Positions 18,473-27,822 are shown, numbered from the stretch's first letter. The stretch is DNA of 64,000 bases from an uncultured Sphingomonadales bacterium (GCA_903839675.1 CAIMDB010000008.1:112724-176723), one strand, 5' to 3'. Translations and numbers: made by a program. The notes: generated by a model from the sequence alone, not told the origin.

Positions 18473-20980
18473 TTAGCTCCTTAACGCGTTGTTTTCCGGA
18501 TCATATGGCGAATCCTCGATCAGCGTTGCCTTGTGAAGCTTGCCAAGGATGGCGATTTCAAACTCCGCACCGGCCACAGCAAGGTCCGGATGGATCATCG
18601 CAAGCGCAAGGCTCTTGCCGACGCGCCAGCCATAGCCGCCAGATGTCACACGCCCGACAATCTCGCCATCCTTGTAGATGGCTTCAGACCCGCGGGCGTC
18701 GGCATCGGTAATGCCGTGGACTTCCATCGTCACCAGCGTGTTGGACAGGCCCTTGTCCTTCCAGGCCAGCAGCGCGTCCTTGCCGAAGAAGCCCGGCTTT
18801 TTGAGGCTGATGAACCGGTCCAGACCGCTTTCCAGCGCGGCATATTCCACCGACAATTCGCGTGGGATCAGCTTGTAGCTCTTTTCCAGCGCCATCAGCG
18901 TCATCGCGCGGATGCCGAAGGGCTTGATGTCAAATTCTGCGCCAGCCTCCATCAGCAGATCAAAGATGTAGTTCTGCATCTCGATCGGGTGATGAATCTC
19001 CCACCCGAGTTCCCCGATGAAATTCACGCGCAGCGCCTCGACCTGAGCGAGGCCGACGCTGATCTTCTGGCCGGTCAGCCAAGGGAAAGCCGCGTTGGAC
19101 AAGTCCGCATCGGTCAGCTTCTGAAGAACGTCACGCGCGCGGGGCCCTGCGAGAACCAGAACACCCATCGACGTTGTCAGGCGTTCAAACGAAACGGAGC
19201 CATCGCGCGGCATCGCCTTTTTCAGATAGTCATGGTCGTGCCGCTCATAAGCGCCTGCCGACACGAGGTAATAGCGCTGCGGCGCGACCTTGTAGACGGT
19301 GAACTCACTGCGCACGCCGCCCTTGGATGTGAGCAGGTAGGACAGCGAAACACGCCCCTGCTTCTTGGGCACCGCGTTGGTCAACAACTGGTCGAGCCAT
19401 GCTTCGGCTCCGGGACCGGAGATTTCACACTTAGCGAAGGCGCTCATGTCCTGAAGGCCAACCTTTTCATGAACATGACGGCATTCATTGCCAACATGTT
19501 CAAAATAGTTGGAGCGGCGGAACGACCATTTTTCGCGGATCACTTCACCCGGCACGTCAGGGTGGTTGTGGTTCAACAGAACGTCCGGCTTGTCGAGATC
19601 ACCCTCCGTCAGCGCATAGCCAGCAGGCGCGAACCAGTTCGGGCGCTCCCAGCCATAAACCGAACCAAATACAGCGCCGAGCGCCTTCATCCGGTCATAG
19701 CACGGCGTGCGGCGCAGTGCCCGTCCCGCTTCGCGCTCTTCATCCGGATAGTGCACGGTGAAGACCTTGGCATAGGCTTCCTCATTCTTTTCGATGAGGA
19801 AACCGCGGCCCGCATAGTCGCCGAAGCGGCGGGGATCGACGCCCATCATGTCGATGGTCGGCTCCCCATCAACAATCCAGTGTGCCAACTGCCAGCCGGC
19901 ACCTCCGGCCGCCGTCACGCCAAAGCTATGGCCTTCATTGAGCCAGAAATTTTTGAGGCCCCATGCCGGTCCGACAATTGGCGATCCGTCAGGCGTATAG
20001 GCGATTGCGCCGTTATAAACCTTCTTGATGCCCACTTCGCCAAAGGCCGGAACGCGCTCCATGGCGGCCATGATGTATGGCTCCAGACGCTCGAGCGCGT
20101 CGGGGAAGAGTTCATATTCGCTGTTGGCGGCAGGCCCGTCGACATAGCAAGCCGGTGCGCCGACTTCATATGGTCCGAGCAGAAGGCCACCAGCCTCCTC
20201 TCGCATGTAATAGCTGGCATCGGATTCGCGCAGGACGCCCATTTCGGGCAGACCCTGCTTCTTGCGCTCCATGATCGCGGGGTGCTGTTCGGTGACGATA
20301 TACTGGTGCTCAACGGGGATGACGGGAATGTCGAGCCCAACCATGGCGCCGGTCTGGCGCGCGAAATTGCCCGAACAGGAAATCACGTGCTCGCACGTGA
20401 TGTCACCCTGATCGGTCGAGATCAGCCATTCGCCATTGGGCTGCTGCGTGATCGCATTCACAGTGGTGTTGCGATAGATGGTCGCTCCGCGCTGCCGTGC
20501 GCCTTTGGCCAGCGCCTGCGTCAGATCGGCGGGCTGGATATAGCCATCTTCAGGATGCTGGATCGCGCCGATGACGCCTTCAGTGTTGCAGAGTGGCCAG
20601 ATCTCCTTGACCTGCTCGGGCGTCAGGAAGTTCACATCGACGCCGATGGTGCGGGCAACGCCTGCATAATATTGATATTCGTCCATCCGGTCCTGCGTCG
20701 TCGCGAGCCGGATGTTGGTCACCTGCGAAAAGCCAACATTCAGCTCTGTCTCCGCCTCAAGGCTCGGGTACAGCCCGACCGAATACTGATGCAGCTTACC
20801 GACCGAATAGCTGAGGTTGAACAGCGGCAGCAGACCGGCCGCGTGCCAGGTCGAGCCCGACGTCAGTTCCTTGCGCTCCAGAAGGACGACATCGGTCCAT
20901 CCTAGCTTTGCGAGATGATAGAGCGTGCTGACGCCCACCACACCACCGCCAATGACCACTGCACGCGCTGTCGATTTCAT
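18473..20980 (-). CDS. DMGDH/sarcosine dehydrogenase-like flavoprotein (DAO + GcvT domains)
   Basis: ARAVVIGGGVVGVSTLYHLAKLGWTDVVLLERKELTSGSTWHAAG; C-terminal GcvT-like domain. Start MKSTARAV at 20980. Confidence 0.9.
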   Translation of the reverse strand: MKSTARAVVIGGGVVGVSTLYHLAKLGWTDVVLLERKELTSGSTWHAAGLLPLFNLSYSVGKLHQYSVGLYPSLEAETELNVGFSQVTNIRLATTQDRMDEYQYYAGVARTIGVDVNFLTPEQVKEIWPLCNTEGVIGAIQHPEDGYIQPADLTQALAKGARQRGATIYRNTTVNAITQQPNGEWLISTDQGDITCEHVISCSGNFARQTGAMVGLDIPVIPVEHQYIVTEQHPAIMERKKQGLPEMGVLRESDASYYMREEAGGLLLGPYEVGAPACYVDGPAANSEYELFPDALERLEPYIMAAMERVPAFGEVGIKKVYNGAIAYTPDGSPIVGPAWGLKNFWLNEGHSFGVTAAGGAGWQLAHWIVDGEPTIDMMGVDPRRFGDYAGRGFLIEKNEEAYAKVFTVHYPDEEREAGRALRRTPCYDRMKALGAVFGSVYGWERPNWFAPAGYALTEGDLDKPDVLLNHNHPDVPGEVIREKWSFRRSNYFEHVGNECRHVHEKVGLQDMSAFAKCEISGPGAEAWLDQLLTNAVPKKQGRVSLSYLLTSKGGVRSEFTVYKVAPQRYYLVSAGAYERHDHDYLKKAMPRDGSVSFERLTTSMGVLVLAGPRARDVLQKLTDADLSNAAFPWLTGQKISVGLAQVEALRVNFIGELGWEIHHPIEMQNYIFDLLMEAGAEFDIKPFGIRAMTLMALEKSYKLIPRELSVEYAALESGLDRFISLKKPGFFGKDALLAWKDKGLSNTLVTMEVHGITDADARGSEAIYKDGEIVGRVTSGGYGWRVGKSLALAMIHPDLAVAGAEFEIAILGKLHKATLIEDSPYDPENNALRS

Positions 20981-21075
20981 ACGTTTTAGCCTGACAAAAG
21001 TGAACCGAGATTTGCTCAGTTCGCTATGACAGCAGAAGAGTCGCCGCAACCGGCGCGGTATAGCAACGCCCCTGA

Positions 21076-21090
21076 ATTAGCTATTCTAAT
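21076..21090. promoter_or_regulatory. Candidate LysR-type operator (ATTA-N7-TAAT) upstream of the DMGDH/Rieske/Sox/BCCT operon
   Basis: ATTAG-CTATT-CTAAT dyad, T-N11-A, about 96 bp upstream of the 20980 start; same half-site and spacing as the box at 10341-10359. Confidence 0.55.
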
Positions 21091-21128
21091 GTAATATATC
21101 AGTGAATTTGGAGGCCTGCGCGGCGCGT

Positions 21129-23465
21129 CTAAAGGAACAGCTCCGCTGCCGCATCCATAATCGCATCGGCATCAAGCCGGTAGCGATGGTAGAGATCCGG
21201 CAGATCGCCCGTCTGGCCAAAACTGTCGATGCCAAGCGGACTGACGCGCATGCCCTTCACCCCGCCAAGCCAGGATAAGGCGCCAGGCGATCCGTCAATG
21301 ACGGTGACGAGGCCAGCTGTCGGAGACAAGACCGAGAGCAAGTCTTCCACATGGCTCTGCGGCCTTTTGCCATCGGTCCAGCGCGACGCGTGACGCGCCG
21401 ACCATTCTCGGTGCAGCAGGTCCGGCGATGTCACATTCAGCAGTCCGATCCCGGGAACATCGTCGACCAGTTGCTCCCAAGCTTGGAGCACTTCCGGCGC
21501 GATGGCTCCGGTAAAGACGATGGCCGCATCCGCATTCGGCCCCGGCTGTTTCAGCCAATAGCCGCCCTTCAGTGCATCCGCCTCCCACGCATCATCTGCG
21601 CGCGCCATCTGCGGAATAACGCGGGTGCTGAGGCGGATGTAGACCGAGCTGCCCTCCGGCTGCTGCATGTAATCAAAGGCCCACCGCATCACGAGGGCAA
21701 CCTCGTCAGCCCATGCCGGTTCAAAATAAGCGAGATTTGGCTGACCCATGCCAATGAGCGGCGTGTTGATGGACTGGTGCGCGCCGCCTTCTGGCCCAAG
21801 CGTCAGCCCAGACGGCGTCCCAACCAGCAGAAAGCGGGCATCGGAATAACAACCGTAATTCAGGGCATCGAGGCCGCGCGCAATGAACGGATCATAGACC
21901 GTCCCCACTGGGATCAACCGCGTGCCGAAATGCGGACCTGCCAGCCCCAAGGATGTCATGGCGAGGAAGAAGTTGTTCTCCGCAATACCAAGCTCAATGT
22001 GTTGCCCTGCGGCATGGCCATCCCATTTTTGGGCAGATGGAATTTTGGCCGCACGGAATACGTCGACCATCTCCGCCCGGCGAAACAGCCCGCGCTGGTT
22101 GACGAAGGCGCCAAGGTTCGTTGTCTGCGTCACGTCCGGTGCCGTGGTGACGATGCGGTCCGCCAAGGGTTCATCGGACTTGGCCAGTTCGAGCAAGACA
22201 TTGCCAAAGGCAGCCTGCGTGGACTGGGCGTCGGACGCCGGAAAGGCCAAGCGTACGGGGACCGGGATGGTCGGCGCTTCCGCCTCAGGCGCTTTGACCG
22301 CCAAGGCGCTGCTGGACACAAACTCTTTCAGGCGCGCGGCCTGATTATCCCCAAGGCCGCCATAGGGCTCCCATTCATCCCCCACCGGGATCGCGAGGCT
22401 TTGGCGCAGCTGATCAATCTGCCCCGGGTTCATCATCCCCGAATGATTGTCTTTGTGTCCGGCCAGCGGCAGGCCGTGGCCCTTCACCGTATAGGCGATG
22501 AACAATGTCGGCAGTTCATCCTGCGCACTGTCAAACGCGTCGATCAGGCTTTCCACGCAATGTCCGCCCAAATTGGTCATCAACGCGGCCAGACCGTCAT
22601 CATCAAAGCTGTCGAGCAGCGCACGGACCTTTGCGGTGCCGCCAATGTCCGCCATCAAACGCTGCCGCCACGCCGCCCCGCCCTGATAGGTCAGCGCAGC
22701 AAATTCGGCATTGGGGCAATTGTCGATCCAGTCCGCAATCGCCTGCCCGCCGGGCTGAGCGAACACTTTGCGCTGCAGCTTGCCGTGCTTCAGCGTGATG
22801 ACACGCCAGCCGCAGGTCTCGAAGATATCATCGAAACGCCGGAACATACGGTCAGCCGTCGTGCTGTCCAGCGACTGGCGGTTATAATCGACCACCCACC
22901 AGCAGTTGCGGATGTCGTGCTTATAGCCCTCGATCAGGCATTCGTAGATGTTGCCTTCATCGAGTTCCGCATCGCCCATCAGAGCAATCATGCGCCCAGA
23001 GTTCTGCTCGTCCATCTGGCCATGCGCGATCAGATAGTCCTGAACGAGGCTGGAAAAGGCGGTGATGGCGACACCGAGTCCAACAGACCCCGTCGAGAAA
23101 TCAACGGGGATCTTATCCTTGGTCCGCGAAGGATAGCTCTGCGCGCCGCCGAGCGCCCGAAAGCGCTGCAACTGTTCCAGCGACTGGTTGCCCAAAAGAT
23201 AGTGGATCGCCTGAAGGACGGGCCCGGCATGCGGTTTCACCGCAACCTTGTCCTGCGGGCGCAACGCATGGAAATAGAGCGCAGACATGATCGCCGTCAT
23301 CGACGCGCAGCTGGCCTGATGCCCGCCAACCTTCAGCCCATCACGCTTCTCACGGATGTGGTTGGCATTGTGCACCGTCCAGGAGGACAACCAGCGCAAC
23401 CGGGTATCAAGCGCCTCTAACGCAGAAACAACGTCCGTGCGGCTATCCGCAGTCAGGGTAGGCAT
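21129..23465 (-). CDS. Transketolase/homodimeric pyruvate-dehydrogenase E1 (AceE)-like enzyme, MdeB-like 2-oxoacid (2-oxobutyrate?) dehydrogenase E1
   Basis: KVGGHQASCASMTAIMSALYFHALRPQDKVAVKPHAGP, ThDP motif MGDAELDEGNIYE...VVDYNRQSLD, LGIAENNFFLAMTSLGL. Confidence 0.78.
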   Translation of the reverse strand: MPTLTADSRTDVVSALEALDTRLRWLSSWTVHNANHIREKRDGLKVGGHQASCASMTAIMSALYFHALRPQDKVAVKPHAGPVLQAIHYLLGNQSLEQLQRFRALGGAQSYPSRTKDKIPVDFSTGSVGLGVAITAFSSLVQDYLIAHGQMDEQNSGRMIALMGDAELDEGNIYECLIEGYKHDIRNCWWVVDYNRQSLDSTTADRMFRRFDDIFETCGWRVITLKHGKLQRKVFAQPGGQAIADWIDNCPNAEFAALTYQGGAAWRQRLMADIGGTAKVRALLDSFDDDGLAALMTNLGGHCVESLIDAFDSAQDELPTLFIAYTVKGHGLPLAGHKDNHSGMMNPGQIDQLRQSLAIPVGDEWEPYGGLGDNQAARLKEFVSSSALAVKAPEAEAPTIPVPVRLAFPASDAQSTQAAFGNVLLELAKSDEPLADRIVTTAPDVTQTTNLGAFVNQRGLFRRAEMVDVFRAAKIPSAQKWDGHAAGQHIELGIAENNFFLAMTSLGLAGPHFGTRLIPVGTVYDPFIARGLDALNYGCYSDARFLLVGTPSGLTLGPEGGAHQSINTPLIGMGQPNLAYFEPAWADEVALVMRWAFDYMQQPEGSSVYIRLSTRVIPQMARADDAWEADALKGGYWLKQPGPNADAAIVFTGAIAPEVLQAWEQLVDDVPGIGLLNVTSPDLLHREWSARHASRWTDGKRPQSHVEDLLSVLSPTAGLVTVIDGSPGALSWLGGVKGMRVSPLGIDSFGQTGDLPDLYHRYRLDADAIMDAAAELFL

Positions 23466-23511
23466 GGCCGGATCTCCGCATGATGGTTTTTCCCGAATAG
23501 CGCTGAAGGTC

Positions 23512-23523
23512 AGGACATGTCCT
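23512..23523. promoter_or_regulatory. 12-bp perfect palindrome AGGACATGTCCT in the mdeB-like/lrp divergent intergenic region
   Basis: Direct reading of sequence; located between divergent starts. Confidence 0.45.
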
Positions 23524-23550
23524 TGCGAATTCCGCTACCTTTCGGTACTG

Positions 23551-23602
23551 AATTGGCATACTCAGCCCAAAATAAACATATTTGGAGCATATTATGCCAA
23601 TT
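23551..23602. promoter_or_regulatory. 52-bp imperfect palindrome overlapping lrp start codon
   Basis: Outer arms AATTGGCATA / TATGCCAATT are a perfect 10-bp inverted repeat; inner AAATA half-sites also pair; 19 of 26 mirrored positions match; the second arm contains ATG 23594. Confidence 0.55.
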
Positions 23603-24070
23603 TTTTCTCCAGACCCGATTGATATCAAAATTCTGGAGGCCCTTCAGGCAAATGGGCGGATCACCAATCAGGAACTGGCAGATCAGGTCGGCCTCTCGCC
23701 CAGCCCATGCCTACGTCGCGTCCGGCATCTCGAAAGCGAAGGCGTCATCTCACGCTATGTCGCTCTGGTGGACCCTGAGGCGCTTGACCTGAATGTGACG
23801 GCCTTCGTCCGTGTCCGGCTCGACCAGCAGGATGACCGCCACCTCGAAGCCTTTGAGTTGGCCATCGCCGGATTTCCCGAAGTCATGGAATGCTATTTGA
23901 TGACCGGCGAGTCCGACTATCAATTGCGCGTTCTCGTCCGGTCATTGACCCGCTTTGAGGAGTTTCTGCGTAACAGCCTGACACGCGTCCCCGGCGTGGC
24001 CAATGTCACGACAAGTTTTGCCCTGCGTCCCGTCATTTACAAAACGGCGCTGCCAACGCTAGACACCTAG
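23594..24070 (+). CDS. Lrp/AsnC-family transcriptional regulator (MdeR-like by context)
   Basis: DIKILEALQANGRITNQELADQVGLSPSPCLRRVRHLESEGVISRYVALVD. Alternative start at 23582 in same frame. Confidence 0.92.
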   Translation: MPIFSPDPIDIKILEALQANGRITNQELADQVGLSPSPCLRRVRHLESEGVISRYVALVDPEALDLNVTAFVRVRLDQQDDRHLEAFELAIAGFPEVMECYLMTGESDYQLRVLVRSLTRFEEFLRNSLTRVPGVANVTTSFALRPVIYKTALPTLDT

Positions 24071-24092
24071 AAAGGGAAACAGGGGATAAAAC

Positions 24093-25490
24093 ATGTCTGA
24101 GGCGAGTCTGGTTGGATCGGTGCCACCCGCACCCAAGAACGAACTGAGCCGGACACTCAAATCCCGCCATGTTTCCATGATCACCTTTGGCGGCATCATC
24201 GGCGCTGGGCTTTTCGTAGGTTCCTCGACCGCCATCAGCACCATCGGCCCTGCCGCTGTCCTGAGCTACGCCTTGGCCGGCTTCCTCGTCCTGCTGGTCA
24301 TGCGGATGATCTCTGAAATGGCGATGGCCATGCCGGGGGTTCAAACCTTCCCGGAATTTGCCCGCGTGGGCGTGGGCAATTGGGCCGGCTTTCTGGTCGG
24401 CTGGCTCTATTGGTATTTCTGGGTTGTTGTCATCGCGATTGAGGCGATTGCCGGTGCGAAGATCATCAACGGCTGGTTCCCGCAATTTGAAGTCTGGGAA
24501 ATTGGCGTCGTCCTGATGGCGCTGTTGACCGCCGTCAATCTGATGTCCGCCAAATCCTATGGCGAGTTTGAATTTTGGTTTGCCTCGACCAAGGTCGTCG
24601 CCATCATCGTCTTCATTCTGGTGGCCGCCGCTTACGCGACGGGCGTCACCTCACCCTCCGGCCCTGTTTTCGGCAATCTGACCGCACATGGCGGCTTTGC
24701 CCCAGCTGGCATCGCTGCCATCTTTGCAGGTGTGGCCACCACGATCTTCTCGCTATGTGGCGCAGAAATCGCGACCTTGGCCGCTGCCGAATCTGAAGCA
24801 GGTGCAAAAACCATCGCCCGCATGACAATCTCTGTGTCTGTCCGCATCCTGATCTTCTTCGTGCTTTCCATATTCCTGATCGTCTCGGTTGTGCCCTGGA
24901 CGGAAATCCAGCCCGGCATCTCGCCCTTCGCGCAAGCCCTTAGCAAGATGGGCTATCCCTCAGCAGACCTGATCATGAACGCCATCGTTTTGGTCGCGGT
25001 GCTCTCCTGCCTGAATTCGGGCATCTACATCACCTCGCGCGCTATGTTCGGGCTCGCCAAGAATGGAGATGCGCCGCAGTCCTGCGTCCAGTTGAGCCGG
25101 TCAAAGGTCCCTGCCCGCGCAATCCTGATCGCCAGCCTGTTCAGCTATGCCGCGCTCGCCACATCCGTGCTGTCACCCGACCGCGTGTTCAACTTTCTCG
25201 TCAATTCCTCCGGCGCGATCATGCTGTTCATCTATATGATGATCGCATGGGCCCAATTGCGGCTGCGCGCGCAGATTGAGGCGGAAGACCCCACGCGCCT
25301 GCAGGTGAAAATGTGGCTTTTCCCTTATGCTACATGGGCCACGATTGCGGGCATGGCCGCAATTCTGGTGCTGATGGGTCTAGCCGAGCGCACCGCGCTT
25401 GAGCTTGGCGCCAGCGTGTTGGTGACGCTGGCCTTCCTCATCGGCTATTGGGCGAAGACACGGGTGCAAGCGAAGGCGCAGACGGCCTGA
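24093..25490 (+). CDS. APC-superfamily amino acid permease (GabP/MmuP-type)
   Basis: LKSRHVSMITFGGIIGAGLFVGSSTAIS; multiple hydrophobic segments. Confidence 0.92.
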   Translation: MSEASLVGSVPPAPKNELSRTLKSRHVSMITFGGIIGAGLFVGSSTAISTIGPAAVLSYALAGFLVLLVMRMISEMAMAMPGVQTFPEFARVGVGNWAGFLVGWLYWYFWVVVIAIEAIAGAKIINGWFPQFEVWEIGVVLMALLTAVNLMSAKSYGEFEFWFASTKVVAIIVFILVAAAYATGVTSPSGPVFGNLTAHGGFAPAGIAAIFAGVATTIFSLCGAEIATLAAAESEAGAKTIARMTISVSVRILIFFVLSIFLIVSVVPWTEIQPGISPFAQALSKMGYPSADLIMNAIVLVAVLSCLNSGIYITSRAMFGLAKNGDAPQSCVQLSRSKVPARAILIASLFSYAALATSVLSPDRVFNFLVNSSGAIMLFIYMMIAWAQLRLRAQIEAEDPTRLQVKMWLFPYATWATIAGMAAILVLMGLAERTALELGASVLVTLAFLIGYWAKTRVQAKAQTA

Positions 25491-25590
25491 TCGCGGACGA
25501 GAATTTTCCGATCGCAACATTCTTTTCAATCGCGACCAACCCGCCGCGCGTTGCATAAGCCTTAAAACGACTGACGCTGGAGCCTGAAAA

Positions 25591-26907
25591 ATGACCCTTC
25601 AAAACGATCCGCTTGCCGCTTTGTGGATGCCCTTTACGGCAAACCGCGCCTTCAAGGCGACACCGCGCCAGCTGAAGTCGGCAAAGGACATGCACTATAC
25701 CAGCGATGATGGCCGCCAGATCTTGGACGGCACCGCAGGTTTGTGGGCCGTCAACGCCGGGCACTGCCGCCCCTCTATCGTTGCGGCGATCCAGAAGACA
25801 GCGGCGGAGCTGGACTATGCGCCGCCCTTCCAATTGGGTCACCCGCTGTCCTTCGAACTGGCGACACGTATCGCCGATTTGATGCCGAACGGTTTGGACC
25901 GGATTTTCTTCACCAACTCCGGTTCTGAATCGGTCGATACCGCGCTCAAGATCGCGCTCGCCTATCAGCGCGCCCGCGGACAGGGCACTCGCACCCGCCT
26001 GATCGGCCGCGAGCGCGGCTACAGTGGCGTCGGCTTTGGTGGCATTTCCGTGGGCGGTATCGTCAACAACCGCCGCCAGTTCGGCACGTTGCTCACCGGT
26101 GTGGATCACCTGCCCCATACCCATAATCTGGAACACAACGCCTTTACAAAGGGCCGCCCGCACTGGGGTGCGCATCTTGCCGACAACCTGGAAGCCATCG
26201 TTGCGTTGCATGGTGCGGAAACCATCGCCGCCGTCATTGTCGAGCCCATGGCGGGCTCCACCGGTGTTCTGGTGCCGCCACAGGGCTATCTGGAAAAGCT
26301 TCGTGAAATCACGACCAAGCACGGCATTCTGCTGATCTTTGATGAAGTCATCACGGGCTTTGGCCGAGTGGGCGGAGCCACCGCGTCTGGCACGCTGGGC
26401 GTCACGCCGGACATAATCACCATGGCTAAGGGCCTGACGAACGCAGCGGTGCCAATGGGCGCAGTTGCTGTCAGCCGCCATGTCCATGATGGCGTTGTCG
26501 AAGGCGCTGCCGACGGGATCGAACTGTTCCACGGCTACACCTATTCCGGCCACCCGCTGGCGGCAGCGGCAGGCCTTGCCACGCTGGACCTCTACAAGTC
26601 TGAAGGCATTTTTGAACATGCCGCGTCGCTGCACAGCTATTGGGAAGATGCGGTCCACAGCCTGAAGGGCAAGCGCCACATCATCGACGTGCGCAACATG
26701 GGCATCGTCGCCGGGATCGAGCTTGAGCCCCGCCCCGGTGCGCCGACCAAACGCGCGACCGAGCTTTTCCACAAATGCTTCGACAATGGCCTGCTGGTTC
26801 GCGCAACCGGCGATATCGTCGCACTGTCGCCGCCGCTGATCTTGCAAAAGGCGCATATCGACGAAATGGTCGGACGGATTGCCGAGTTGGTCGAAACGAT
26901 CGACTAA
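25591..26907 (+). CDS. Class III aminotransferase (omega-amino acid:pyruvate type)
   Basis: DGTAGLWAVNAGHCRPSI, FFTNSGSESVDTALKIALAYQRARG, LLIFDEVITGFGRVG, TMAKGLTNAAVPMGAV (PLP lysine). Confidence 0.93.
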   Translation: MTLQNDPLAALWMPFTANRAFKATPRQLKSAKDMHYTSDDGRQILDGTAGLWAVNAGHCRPSIVAAIQKTAAELDYAPPFQLGHPLSFELATRIADLMPNGLDRIFFTNSGSESVDTALKIALAYQRARGQGTRTRLIGRERGYSGVGFGGISVGGIVNNRRQFGTLLTGVDHLPHTHNLEHNAFTKGRPHWGAHLADNLEAIVALHGAETIAAVIVEPMAGSTGVLVPPQGYLEKLREITTKHGILLIFDEVITGFGRVGGATASGTLGVTPDIITMAKGLTNAAVPMGAVAVSRHVHDGVVEGAADGIELFHGYTYSGHPLAAAAGLATLDLYKSEGIFEHAASLHSYWEDAVHSLKGKRHIIDVRNMGIVAGIELEPRPGAPTKRATELFHKCFDNGLLVRATGDIVALSPPLILQKAHIDEMVGRIAELVETID

Positions 26908-26917
26908 GGAGAGCTTT

Positions 26918-27796
26918 ATGAGCGTGACGATATTGGATGGCGGCATAAGCCGTGAACTGCAAAAGCTCGGCGCGCCGTTCCGCCAGCCAGAATGGTCCGC
27001 GCTCGCCCTCATTGAAACACCTGAGCTTGTTGGTGCCGCGCATGATCTCTTCGCGACAGCCGGTGCCAATGTCATCACGACCAACAGCTATGCGATTGTG
27101 CCCTTTCATTTGGGCGCAGAACGCTTTGCATCGGACGGAGCACGTCTGGCGGCGCTTTGCGGGCAACTCGCACGCACCGTCGCGGACACGCGCGGCGTTA
27201 AAGTTGCCGCGTCCCTTCCGCCGGTGCTGGGATCATACCGACCCGACCTCTTCAACGCGGACGAAGCCCGCGCGATCCTCGACATCCTGATTGCCGGTCT
27301 GTCCCCTTATGGCGACATCTGGCTGGCGGAAACGTTGAGCACATTGGCCGAGGCGCGCTTGATTGCGGAGATGTTGGCAGACGACGTCCGGCCACTTTGG
27401 CTGTCCTTCACCCTCGATGATGCAGGCATTGCGACATTGCGTTCCGGCGAGCGTGTTCAGGATGCCGCAGCCCTTGCCAAAGAGGTTGGCGCAGAAGCCC
27501 TTCTGTTCAATTGCAGCCGCCCCGAGGTCATGGACGCTGCCGTTCGTGAGGCCAAGGCTGTGCTCGACGGCACAGGCATCTCCATCGGCGTCTATGCCAA
27601 CGGCTTCGGTCAAGAAGATGCGGGTGCTGCGAACGAAGTCATCCGCGCCATCCGTGCCGATCTTGATCCCCCACGCTATCTTGGTTGGGCACAGACTTGG
27701 GTGGCCTCCGGCGCGACGATAGTTGGCGGATGTTGCGGGATTGGGCCGAACCACATTGCGGCCATGGCGGGTGCTTTAAACGACCCTGACGCGTGA
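26918..27796 (+). CDS. Homocysteine S-methyltransferase (MmuM/BHMT family)
   Basis: LDGGISRELQKLG, zinc-thiolate C-terminal IVGGCCGIGPNHIAAM and LLFNCSRPE. ATG 26918 is 10 nt after the aminotransferase stop. Confidence 0.88.
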   Translation: MSVTILDGGISRELQKLGAPFRQPEWSALALIETPELVGAAHDLFATAGANVITTNSYAIVPFHLGAERFASDGARLAALCGQLARTVADTRGVKVAASLPPVLGSYRPDLFNADEARAILDILIAGLSPYGDIWLAETLSTLAEARLIAEMLADDVRPLWLSFTLDDAGIATLRSGERVQDAAALAKEVGAEALLFNCSRPEVMDAAVREAKAVLDGTGISIGVYANGFGQEDAGAANEVIRAIRADLDPPRYLGWAQTWVASGATIVGGCCGIGPNHIAAMAGALNDPDA

Positions 27797-27822
27797 GGCG
27801 CGATATCGTCGCCCTGTCGCCG

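Noticed and set aside
18533-20905. 790-aa plus-strand ORF antisense to DMGDH-like gene
   Set aside because: Shadow ORF caused by GC-rich codon bias opposite a clear conserved gene; translation is His/Arg-rich with no recognisable domain.
20981-21049. N-terminal extension of DMGDH-like ORF
   Set aside because: Extra 23 residues (MRRLFCCHSELSKSR...) precede the conserved FAD-fold start and fall in the promoter region.
21351-23420. 689-aa plus-strand ORF antisense to MdeB-like gene
   Set aside because: Shadow ORF; the opposite strand encodes a full ThDP enzyme.
23466-23593. Possible SAM or glycine riboswitch near methionine/glycine-related genes
   Set aside because: I could not identify the conserved cores of either riboswitch class; only palindromes are visible. 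A covariance-model search would be decisive.
25438-27084. 548-aa minus-strand ORF across the aminotransferase and methyltransferase genes
   Set aside because: Overlaps two genuine genes antisense and has no family motif.
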